Part shown: piece after piece, positions 1 to 6,278 of the stretch
Layout: every line of letters begins with the position of its first letter
Position numbering within the stretch: the stretch's first letter is position 1
NCBI GenBank assembly: GCA_013001485.1
Contig: JABDMN010000295.1
Span: 1 to 9,407 of the forward strand
DNA from: Acidimicrobiia bacterium
GTDB taxonomy: Bacteria > Actinomycetota > Acidimicrobiia > Spongiisociales > UBA5794
Direction: 5' to 3'
DNA length: 9,407 nt
Notes under the pieces: generated by a model
The model's database searches: none
The model's input: the letters and a program-made list of their open reading frames with translations, nothing else
What the model was told of the DNA's origin: nothing
Made by a program: the position numbers and the translations under genes

Positions 1-1857
1 GAAGGGGCCGTCGTCGTCCGACGCCGCCAGGTCGGCCATGAGCGCGGTGTCCACCACCCCGAGCCTCACGCCGGCCGCCGAAGAGGCTTCCAGGTCTAGA
101 CCGGTGACCGGCCCCTGGTAGGAGTCCTCATTGTCCATCCGAATGACCGTGGTCTCGCCCGAGAGGACGGCGGTGAAGCCATTGGGCACGACGTGCTCCA
201 CGATCTCCCATTCCGCCGGCAGCGTGGGGTCGTCGGTCGTGCGGCCTGCATCTCGTGAGACCATCACGTAGATCTCGCCCGACGGGGACACGAGCAGCGA
301 GAGCGTGCTCCCGGGGTCGAAGCCGATCTCATGATCCTTCTCCACCGTCGAGGCCCGGATGAGGCCCTCGTCATCGAGGCTCCCGATCATCGGTCTCACG
401 GTCGCCGAGTGGAACCACTTGAATCCGAAGTGCTCCTCTTCGAGGAGGACGCCGTCGTTTCCGGGGGATCCGTTGAACTGTGAGGCGTCGGGCACGCCCT
501 CTCGGGGCTGGTTCTTCAACCAACCGGAGGGGAGCTCGAGAGCATCGAACTGCGCCTGGGTCATGTCATTGGCGATCCACGCCCAGATCGTTCCGTCGTC
601 TTGAATCTGGAGGAGCTCGTAGCCGACTCGCTCCTCGCCTTGGGTCGCACCTGCCGGTTCCTCGTCGAGGTTGTCGTACCAGTCCACGAGGCGGTTGGCG
701 ATCTCGGTGCCCTGATCGTCCTGGAGGAAATGGCTGGCCTCCGGCAGACGATCGTGCGGCTGGCCGGCTGCGCCGGGGATGTTGTCGATCAGCTGCTGCT
801 GCGTTTCGCACGCACCGAGTTGGCCCGGATCGTTGCTGGCCCACAGGGTGAGGAACGGTTTCTCGAACGAGGTGAGTCCGTTCCAAGCCTCGATGGTGTT
901 TCCGCCGAGCTGATTGACCAGCGAGGGGAAGACACGCGGCCCAGCCATGTAGGTGCGGCTCGGGAAGGGGGCGTCGTAGGCGGCTTCCTCCTCCGGTGTG
1001 AGATCGAACCATGTCATCGCTTCGACAACCTCCGACGCGTGGAACGATTCGGCCGTCATCGCATAGACCATCCAGTCGCCGAAGTAGCCCTCTCCCAGGC
1101 CGCCGAAGATCGGCTCACAGCCGTCGTAGAAGGGCACCTGCTGCGCAGGCATGGCGGCGAACCGTGACGGGATGTCGACGATTTCGTTGGGGTTCGCGAC
1201 CGGCGGGAACAGCTCGATTCCTTCGGGGACCGGCTGGAGCGCACCGTCGCCGACGGCGATGGTGGCGAACAGATCCGGGTTCTCTCCGGCCACCTTGAGG
1301 CCGATCAGGCTGCCCCAGTCCTGCACGAACACGTTGATGTCGGTGAGGCCGAGGTCTTCGATGAACCGTTCCAGACGATCGGCATGGCCGACGTAGCTGT
1401 AGTCCTCGATGTCGATCGGCTTGTCGGACCGTCCCATGCCGAGGTGGTCCATGGCGATCACCCGATAGCCGGCATCGGCGAAGACGGGGATCATGTCGCG
1501 GTAGAGGTAGGACCACGACGGCTGGCCGTGCAGCAGCAGCACGACCTCACCGTCGGCCGGACCTTCATCGACATACGCCTGGCGGAGCCCGTCGATCTCG
1601 ACGTAGTTCGGCTCGAACGGGAAGTCCGGGAGGTCCTCGAAGCACGAGTCCGGGGTTCGGACGAACTCGACGCCGTCCTCGGTGGTGAGGATGACGGGCT
1701 CGGCGTCACATTCGGCGGTGGCCGATATGTCCTGCTCCGCGCCGTCGGTGCTGTCACCGCAGGCTGCCACGAGGACCATGAGGGCCGTCAGCACTGCAGC
1801 GCCGATCGTCCATGTGCGGCGCCGCCATCGGGGGCCGGCGATTCCTGTGGTGTTCAT
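1..1857 (-). CDS. Lipoprotein haloalkane dehalogenase-like alpha/beta hydrolase with C-terminal extension (3' end cut by window)
   Basis: Open from ATG at 1857 to the window edge without a stop: 619 residues visible, C-terminus missing. Residues 1-33 are a lipoprotein signal: an Arg-rich start, a hydrophobic stretch, then lipobox V-A-A-C with Cys33, so the protein should be exported and lipid-anchored. Residues about 60-398 are an alpha/beta hydrolase that, from memory, lines up closely with DhlA-type (HLD-I) haloalkane dehalogenases, which convert haloalkane and water to alcohol, halide and H+. HGQPSWSYLY (110-119) is the oxyanion-side motif. QDWGS holds nucleophile Asp180 and halide-binding Trp181. 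Trp262 in the cap lies where the second halide-binding Trp is expected. Asp343 (SNDP) and His376 (ASHF) complete the triad. The cap is about 30 residues longer than in DhlA. Residues 400-619 match no family I recognise. An epoxide hydrolase is the main alternative, but the cap Trp argues against it. The ribosome binding site is AAGGA, six bases before ATG. Substrate unknown. Confidence 0.85.
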   Translation of the reverse strand, partial: MNTTGIAGPRWRRRTWTIGAAVLTALMVLVAACGDSTDGAEQDISATAECDAEPVILTTEDGVEFVRTPDSCFEDLPDFPFEPNYVEIDGLRQAYVDEGPADGEVVLLLHGQPSWSYLYRDMIPVFADAGYRVIAMDHLGMGRSDKPIDIEDYSYVGHADRLERFIEDLGLTDINVFVQDWGSLIGLKVAGENPDLFATIAVGDGALQPVPEGIELFPPVANPNEIVDIPSRFAAMPAQQVPFYDGCEPIFGGLGEGYFGDWMVYAMTAESFHASEVVEAMTWFDLTPEEEAAYDAPFPSRTYMAGPRVFPSLVNQLGGNTIEAWNGLTSFEKPFLTLWASNDPGQLGACETQQQLIDNIPGAAGQPHDRLPEASHFLQDDQGTEIANRLVDWYDNLDEEPAGATQGEERVGYELLQIQDDGTIWAWIANDMTQAQFDALELPSGWLKNQPREGVPDASQFNGSPGNDGVLLEEEHFGFKWFHSATVRPMIGSLDDEGLIRASTVEKDHEIGFDPGSTLSLLVSPSGEIYVMVSRDAGRTTDDPTLPAEWEIVEHVVPNGFTAVLSGETTVIRMDNEDSYQGPVTGLDLEASSAAGVRLGVVDTALMADLAASDDDGPF

Positions 1858-1863
1858 GCTGTT

Positions 1864-1896
1864 TCCTTGTGGCTGTCGAGCAGATAACCACAAGGA
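1864..1896 (-). promoter_or_regulatory. Inverted repeat overlapping the ribosome binding site of the dehalogenase-like gene
   Basis: On the minus strand TCCTTGTGG (1896-1888) and CCACAAGGA (1872-1864) are perfect 9-base complements separated by 15 bases. Inside the loop, CTG and CAG can add three pairs next to the downstream arm. That arm contains the AAGGA Shine-Dalgarno (1868-1864), six bases before ATG at 1857, so a folded leader RNA would hide the ribosome binding site. No T-run follows, so it does not look like an intrinsic terminator. It could instead be a palindromic protein operator. If transcription starts inside the loop, the RNA hairpin would not form. Confidence 0.6.
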
Positions 1897-1906
1897 TCCG
1901 GCCGGT

Positions 1907-1950
1907 CTCTGGGCGGCCTCTGGGAGCAACCTGGGAGTTGCCTGGGAGTT
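1907..1950. promoter_or_regulatory. Four tandem 11-base repeats, candidate response-regulator binding array
   Basis: Read on the plus strand there are four consecutive 11-base units: CTCTGGGCGGC, CTCTGGGAGCA, ACCTGGGAGTT and GCCTGGGAGTT. The CTGGG core starts at 1909, 1920, 1931 and 1942, exactly 11 bases apart each time. The array fills the gap between the M64 peptidase stop and the dehalogenase-like gene, ending 49 bases before its start codon. Direct repeats with about 11-base period, one helical turn, are typical of OmpR/PhoB-family operators such as PHO and MprA boxes. The unit nearest the gene would overlap a -35 region if the weak -10-like TTATCT (minus strand, 1887-1882) were used. 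Regulator identity is inferred only. Confidence 0.6.
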
Positions 1951-1955
1951 GGAGG

Positions 1956-3182
1956 TCACGCCCTCGGTGCGGGGTCCCAGAGTGCGAGGACGGATTCGGC
2001 CCAGCGCCGGTTGACGGCTCCCAGGACCGGGATGTTGGTGTTCATCAGCGAGTCCTCGGTGGCCCGGATGCTCCCGGGGACTCCGTAGCAGCCGCCGTCG
2101 ACAAAACCGACCGCAACTCTGGGTCCGTAGTGCTCGAGGGCATCGGTGTCTTCCGGCCAGATCCCGGCACTGAGCATCTCCTCGACCCAGATGTCGAGCA
2201 TCGGGTCGACCTGGCCGATCAGGTCGCCCCACCATTCTTCGGCTTCGACTACATCCTCGGCACATGAAGGCCAGGTCGAGAGGTCGAATCGGCCGTCGAA
2301 CCCGTGCACCCGGCCGACGTATTCGTCGGCCAGGCTGAACATGGCGTGGCCGAGTTCGTGAGGCAGGGCGTCCATGGCGTACACCGGTCCCGTCGAGGAG
2401 AGGTTCATGATGACGTGCCCGAACATGTTCCCTTCGGCGGGTCGGCTCAGTTCCCGGGGGAAATGGAACGTCGCCGGGCCGGAGTACGAGGTGATGAGGT
2501 TCGGGTCGTATGACTCCGGATCGATCGCCAGCGTGATCACCACGACGTCATCGAGTCCGAACGGGTGGTCGTTGGGTAGGAACCATGCCTGAGGGTGATC
2601 GGGTTCGAGGTCCGTGTACCAGACGTTGAACCAGTCGGTATGGGAACGCCACGGTTCGATGGCGAACAGTCCCAGCGCCCCGCCGTGAGCTTCCTTGCCG
2701 GCCTCGGTCGGGAACCCGTTCGTCGTCAGGTAGGCGTGACCACCCCACGACAGCGTTCCTTCGGCGACGGCGAGGAAGTCATCGAAGCTGTCCCAGTTCC
2801 ACCCGGCGTAGACGAGGTTGATCCGATCGACCTCGGCGTCATTGCCGGGGACCATCGCCCACAGCCGCTCACCGTCGAGTTGCTCGCCCTCGGCCATCCC
2901 CGCAATGGTGGTCGTCGTCGTGGTGGAGGTTGTGGTCGTGGTGGTCGGCGGCAGCGTCGTGGTTGTGGTCGACGGCTCCACGATGCTGGTCGTCGCCCCA
3001 GCTCCTGTTGCCGTCGTCGACGCGGGTGACGCGGTCGGGCCCGGTGCCGACACGGCATCGCCCGAACACGCCGCGAATAGGAGGGCAAAGGCGACCAGGA
3101 GGAAGGGAGCGGCGCCGCCGCTCCCTCTCCGTGGGTGCCCTGGTTTGGTGCCGGAGGCTCGGATTGCGTTCACTCGGCGCAC
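1956..3182 (-). CDS. M64-family (IgA-peptidase-like) zinc metallopeptidase lipoprotein
   Basis: A 408-residue exported protease. The signal peptide ends in a lipobox-like F-A-A-C with Cys39; Phe at -3 is slightly atypical. A Thr/Pro-rich linker (about 64-93) lifts the catalytic domain off the membrane. The domain opens with DRINLVYAGWNW (119-130). The zinc motif HELGH is at 275-279, followed by SLADEY (283-288), matching the HExGH...LADEY signature of peptidase family M64. Near the C-terminus, EDSLMN (376-381) before a Val-Asn-Arg stretch resembles the family's closing motif. Gly residues usual after the second His are Phe282-Ser283 here. Two starts are possible. GTG at 3182 has GGCGG six bases upstream, and overlaps the preceding gene by 13 bases. 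GTG at 3173 would give a 4-base GTGA overlap and 405 residues. It is the third gene of the sigma operon. The substrate is unknown and need not be immunoglobulin. Confidence 0.82.
   Translation of the reverse strand: MRRVNAIRASGTKPGHPRRGSGGAAPFLLVAFALLFAACSGDAVSAPGPTASPASTTATGAGATTSIVEPSTTTTTLPPTTTTTTSTTTTTTIAGMAEGEQLDGERLWAMVPGNDAEVDRINLVYAGWNWDSFDDFLAVAEGTLSWGGHAYLTTNGFPTEAGKEAHGGALGLFAIEPWRSHTDWFNVWYTDLEPDHPQAWFLPNDHPFGLDDVVVITLAIDPESYDPNLITSYSGPATFHFPRELSRPAEGNMFGHVIMNLSSTGPVYAMDALPHELGHAMFSLADEYVGRVHGFDGRFDLSTWPSCAEDVVEAEEWWGDLIGQVDPMLDIWVEEMLSAGIWPEDTDALEHYGPRVAVGFVDGGCYGVPGSIRATEDSLMNTNIPVLGAVNRRWAESVLALWDPAPRA
2907..2993 (-). repeat. Thr-rich low-complexity linker coding stretch of the M64 lipoprotein
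   Basis: About 87 bases encode runs of threonine, mostly ACC/ACG/ACA codons, broken by Pro, Leu and Ser. On the plus strand this appears as repeated gtg/gtc triplets. It is an in-frame flexible surface linker between the lipid-anchored N-terminus and the catalytic domain, not a separate element. Such tracts are prone to length variation by slippage. Confidence 0.7.
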
Positions 3183-4888
3183 AGTATTCCGCCCTCGATG
3201 CTGGTCACGACATCGTCGGCGCCAACACCCGAAAGCCCGCCGCCGAAGAACAGGTCGCCTTCGACCCGCCAGGTGGGCCCGACTGCCGGGCTGTTCTCTG
3301 TGGAAAAAGCCTTGCCGTACGCTGTCTCAAGCTCGGCGACCGTGGCGCCGAGGCCGATGGCCTCCGGCGTCGTCAGGCCGACGTCACCAAAGCCGGAGTA
3401 GCCGAAGAAGTGGCGACCACCGTCGGGGGCCGTTGCATCGGCGGCGTCGTTGAACCGCAAGACGAGTCCGTCCCAGGACACTTCGCGGAACTCGTTGCCC
3501 GCGCAGGTCGTGGCGGCGGCATCGATCCAACCGGTGTCGTTTGTCGGTGCGCCAAGTTGCCCGGACACTGCGGCAATCGTTGCTTCCGGCTCTTCGCCGA
3601 GCGCCACCAGTCCGAGCCCGTTGCTGCCGAGGACAAGTGCCTCCTGGGCGGGCGCCGCAGCCGTTGCCGAGGCCCCAGTCTTGACCATGCTGGGCGTCCC
3701 GGGGGTGCCCAGTTCGGTGATGGTGCCGGTGGCGAGATCGATGTGCAGCGGAGCGAGCACCTGGTCGGTGTTCAGGTTGCGGCGGCCGAGCACGGCGCTG
3801 GTCCCGTTGTAGTCGAGCCGTCCCGGCCAGGCGCCGTCGGTGAGCTCGATTTCGATTCGCTGCACCTCGTTGCCGGTGTCGGCGTCCCAATGCACCAGGT
3901 TCGCCATGAGGAAGCCGTCCTGGTACGTCTGGATGTCGGCGACCTCGACGTAGGCGAAGTTGCGGGCACTCGGTGACAGCACCGCCTCGGTGATGAGCTC
4001 GGGGAACTCCGGGGAACCGACGGTTATGTCGGAGTACGGCCCGGGGATGTTGATGGGCTGGCCCGCGGTGGTGAGGTACACGAACTCCGTGCCGCCCTCG
4101 AACGAAACGCTGGCGATCATGGTGCCGGCGGCCGCCGACACCCGGGTGATGGTGCTCTCGACTGCGACCAGCTGGTACACGGACTCGATGGCGCCGCTGT
4201 TGAGGTCAAGCAGCCAGATCTCCTCGAACACGTCGGGGTACTCCTGGCCGTAGCGCACGACGATGACCGCGTTGGGGACGCTGAAGTACGTGGTCACGTC
4301 CTGCAGTCGCAGTGTCACCGGGCCGTACTCGGCCGTGAGGTCCGACGCGTCGAGCAGCGTGGCCTCGGTGCCGTCCGGAGCCACCTGCAGGATCATCCCG
4401 TCGCGCTGGATCACCAGCTCGCCGGCCTCGTCGGCGACTGCCACGTCGGCGTCGTAGACGACGACATCATCGGTGGAGGTGGTTGCGGCGCCGGGTTCGG
4501 CGATCACCACCGTGCCGGCGCTCAGCGGGGGCAACTCGTTGGGGTTCGGTGCCATCGTGGTCGGCGCCGGGTCGATGGTTGTGGGGGTCGGCTGGTCGGG
4601 GAGAGTGGTCGCCGCGGTGTCGGGGACGGTGGCCTGGGTAGCCGGCGTGGTCGGGTCGGTCTCGCTGCTCAGGACGCCCATTACGAGGGGCGTGCCGATC
4701 AGGGCGATGGTAACGGCCGCGCCTGCGGCGACCCACACCAGCCGGCGCGGTCTGGACGCCGGGGATGCCGGCTTTGGGGTTGGTTGTAGTTGGACCATGG
4801 GTTCCTCCGGGAAGGGTGGAGCCTCAGGTGCCATCTCGATGAGCCGGTAGGTCAGTTCTCTCATCTTCGGATCCATGCGATCAGTCAT
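3170..4888 (-). CDS. Single-pass membrane protein with large exported domain, putative anti-sigma factor or sensor
   Basis: 572 residues. Residues 1-49 form a short cytoplasmic segment (MDPKMRELTYRLIEMAPEAP at 5-24). A membrane helix spans about 50-73, preceded by R-P-R-R, so the N-terminus should stay inside. A Thr/Pro-rich linker (77-120) follows, then an exported region of about 450 residues. Residues 125-400 show many short strands with D-x-x-T/S-G turns (DLNSG, DADTG, DLATG), suggesting a beta-propeller-like fold. A separate C-terminal module (about 443-572) begins GQLGAPTNDTGW and has two cysteines, Cys462 and Cys570, that could form a disulfide. ATG at 4888 overlaps the sigma factor stop by 8 bases, and AGGGAG sits seven bases upstream, so translation is coupled. 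That position is where anti-sigma genes normally lie. No HxxxCxxC zinc anti-sigma motif is present, so the anti-sigma role is inferred from context only. The stop overlaps the M64 gene start. Confidence 0.75.
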   Translation of the reverse strand: MTDRMDPKMRELTYRLIEMAPEAPPFPEEPMVQLQPTPKPASPASRPRRLVWVAAGAAVTIALIGTPLVMGVLSSETDPTTPATQATVPDTAATTLPDQPTPTTIDPAPTTMAPNPNELPPLSAGTVVIAEPGAATTSTDDVVVYDADVAVADEAGELVIQRDGMILQVAPDGTEATLLDASDLTAEYGPVTLRLQDVTTYFSVPNAVIVVRYGQEYPDVFEEIWLLDLNSGAIESVYQLVAVESTITRVSAAAGTMIASVSFEGGTEFVYLTTAGQPINIPGPYSDITVGSPEFPELITEAVLSPSARNFAYVEVADIQTYQDGFLMANLVHWDADTGNEVQRIEIELTDGAWPGRLDYNGTSAVLGRRNLNTDQVLAPLHIDLATGTITELGTPGTPSMVKTGASATAAAPAQEALVLGSNGLGLVALGEEPEATIAAVSGQLGAPTNDTGWIDAAATTCAGNEFREVSWDGLVLRFNDAADATAPDGGRHFFGYSGFGDVGLTTPEAIGLGATVAELETAYGKAFSTENSPAVGPTWRVEGDLFFGGGLSGVGADDVVTSIEGGILCAE

Positions 4889-5342
4889 CGAGCAGCTCCC
4901 TGAGACGTGCGCGAGCGCGCGCCAGGTGCCGCTTCACCGAACCCTCGGAGGTCCCGAGGCGGGAGGCGACCTCAGCCGGCGAGAGATCCTCCCAGTAGGT
5001 GAGCACGACACTGGCGCGCTGCTGCACGCTCAACTTGTTGACGGCGGCGAGGACGTCCACGTCCACATTCGGAAACGGCTGTTCCTCGGGCTGCGCGCTG
5101 CGCAGCTCGCGGAGCCGTCGCCGCAGGGTGGAGCGGTGGTGCGACCTGGCCTCGTTGAGAACGGTTCGGTAGAGATACGCCCGTGGGTTGGAGACATCTC
5201 TCCATCCCCGGGACCGGAACGCCCGCAGACAGCCGTCGGTGACGACGTCCTGGGCGTCAAATGGTCCGACGAGCCCGGTCGCGAAGCGGACCAGGTCGTC
5301 GGAGTACTTCCGGTAGATCTCTTCGTTCGTCATCTCAGTCAT
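4881..5342 (-). CDS. ECF-type RNA polymerase sigma factor (sigma-70 family)
   Basis: 153 residues, the usual size of a minimal ECF sigma factor. Region 2 spans about 5-72: the core-binding helix contains DAQDVVTDGCLRAFRS (29-44), followed by NPRAYLYRTVLNEARS (52-67), typical of region 2.3-2.4. Region 4 spans about 100-151 with the helix-turn-helix LSPAEVASRLGTSEGSVKRH (120-139), which would read the -35 element. It directs RNA polymerase to a specific promoter set, probably in response to a surface signal relayed by the next gene. ATG at 5342 is chosen because the upstream reading frame runs into the neighbouring dehydrogenase gene; ATG at 5333 (MTNEE) is a possible alternative, and neither has a strong ribosome binding site. 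The stop overlaps the next start by 8 bases. I found no convincing ECF-type promoter in the 59-base gap upstream. Confidence 0.9.
   Translation of the reverse strand: MTEMTNEEIYRKYSDDLVRFATGLVGPFDAQDVVTDGCLRAFRSRGWRDVSNPRAYLYRTVLNEARSHHRSTLRRRLRELRSAQPEEQPFPNVDVDVLAAVNKLSVQQRASVVLTYWEDLSPAEVASRLGTSEGSVKRHLARARARLRELLDD
4896..4901 (-). promoter_or_regulatory. Ribosome binding site of the membrane-protein gene inside the sigma factor gene
   Basis: AGGGAG on the minus strand lies seven bases before ATG at 4888 and within the last codons of the sigma factor gene. It fixes the start and supports coupled translation of the two genes. Confidence 0.65.
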
Positions 5343-5401
5343 AAGACGCCGCCGAAGGTCAATGTGGGTGACACCGTTCGACAGGTTTTCTCGGGAGGTT
5401 G

Positions 5402-6223
5402 TCAGAGACCGAACTGGGAGCGCATCCCGGCGACGAACTGCTCGTCCTGTTCGGCCGAATAGCGGTTGGCCAGCAGAGCCTTTGCTCCGTCGCCGGAGAT
5501 GTAGCGCAGCTGCATGGTGTCGTCGGTCGCTGCTATGAGGATCACCTCGGCGACCTCCTCGGGCTCCTGGTTCCCGCTCGGCGTACCGGTCTCCATCGCC
5601 GCAATCGCGGCATCGACCAGCGGCTGGTAGTCGGTCAGCTCGGGGTTCTGGGTGAAGACGAAGGACCTGCCGCCGAAGTCGGTGTTCACGCCGCCGGGCT
5701 CGACGAGCTTCACCCGGATGCCGAGCGGGGCCAGCTCGTAGTGCATTGCCTCCGAAAGGCCCTCGACGGCCCACTTCGAGCCGTGGTAAAGCGATCCGAG
5801 CGGGTAGGTGATGCGGCCTCCGACCGAGGAGACGTTGACGATGGTGCCGCTGCGCTGCGCCCGCATCACGGGCAGCACGGCCTGGATGGTCTCGACGAGG
5901 CCGAAGAGGTTCACGTCGAATTGGCGGCGGAGGACCTCCATCGGGGTGGCCTCGAGCGGTCCGTAGGCGCCGTAGCCGGCGTTGTTCAGCAGGACGTCAA
6001 TGCGGCCGAAGCGTTCCTGTGCCGCTGCGACCGCAGATTGGATGGAATCCGAGTCGAGCAGGTCGAGCCGGGCGACGAGGACGTTGTCGAGATCGGCGAA
6101 ATCGGCACCGTCGTCCGGGTTGCGCATGGTGGCGGCAACATTCCAGCCGCGATCGGCGAACAGCTTCGCCGCGGCCTTTCCGATGCCCGAGCTGGCGCCG
6201 GTGATGAGGATGGTCTGGGTCAT
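5402..6223 (-). CDS. Classical short-chain dehydrogenase/reductase (SDR)
   Basis: 273 residues, the standard length for a classical SDR: a cytosolic NAD(P)-dependent oxidoreductase acting on alcohols or carbonyls. The Rossmann fold carries TGASSGIG (8-15) for cofactor binding. Arg34 follows the second strand, which favours NADP(H). Other motifs are NNAG (80-83), Asn105 (FDVN), Ser133 (NVSS), and Tyr146/Lys150 in YHGSK, so the Asn-Ser-Tyr-Lys tetrad is complete. PGGVNTDF (176-183) follows, as usual. ATG at 6223 is preferred over an in-frame start at 6259 because AAGGA lies five bases upstream and the fold begins immediately (MTQTILITG). It is 55 bases downstream of the kinase gene and 59 bases upstream of the sigma gene, so it is probably a one-gene unit, though readthrough from the kinase operon is possible. 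The substrate cannot be read from sequence. Confidence 0.92.
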   Translation of the reverse strand: MTQTILITGASSGIGKAAAKLFADRGWNVAATMRNPDDGADFADLDNVLVARLDLLDSDSIQSAVAAAQERFGRIDVLLNNAGYGAYGPLEATPMEVLRRQFDVNLFGLVETIQAVLPVMRAQRSGTIVNVSSVGGRITYPLGSLYHGSKWAVEGLSEAMHYELAPLGIRVKLVEPGGVNTDFGGRSFVFTQNPELTDYQPLVDAAIAAMETGTPSGNQEPEEVAEVILIAATDDTMQLRYISGDGAKALLANRYSAEQDEQFVAGMRSQFGL

Positions 6224-6228
6224 GTGGT

Positions 6229-6233
6229 TCCTT
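6229..6233 (-). promoter_or_regulatory. Ribosome binding site deciding the SDR start
   Basis: AAGGA on the minus strand, five bases before ATG at 6223. It selects this start over the in-frame upstream start at 6259, which has no comparable site and would add a 12-residue tail before the Rossmann fold. Confidence 0.75.
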
Positions 6234-6278
6234 GCGGGAATTCGGTGTGACGGCGGCACCGTAGGGTGGGGCGTGTCG

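Noticed and set aside
601..1167. Plus-strand open frame of about 188 codons within the dehalogenase-like gene
   Set aside because: Opposite an intact alpha/beta hydrolase domain. Low-complexity Val/Glu/Gly composition and no family resemblance.
1849..1868. Leader similar to the lacZ translation start (AAGGAAACAGCATGA), possible vector contamination
   Set aside because: The match is about 15 bases only, over a ribosome binding site and start codon. The flanks continue without break into native high-GC genes, so chance similarity is likelier.
2930..3976. Plus-strand open frame of about 348 codons across the M64 and membrane-protein genes
   Set aside because: Antisense shadow of two well-supported genes; it begins in the low-complexity Thr linker and has no recognisable motif.
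5343..5774. An N-terminal extension of the sigma factor up to 5774
   Set aside because: The extra frame overlaps the SDR gene almost wholly and gives Arg-rich sequence without similarity. The sigma region 2 fold starts just after ATG at 5342.
5402..6223. SDR as the next step after the dehalogenase in a haloalkane degradation pathway
   Set aside because: The SDR is predicted cytosolic and lies three genes away in a different transcription unit, while the dehalogenase-like protein is exported. Nothing beyond proximity links them.
6224..6278. Possible terminator after the kinase gene (CGGTG/CACCG pairing on the minus strand)
   Set aside because: Only five pairs with a nine-base loop and no T-run, so it is not a supportable intrinsic terminator.
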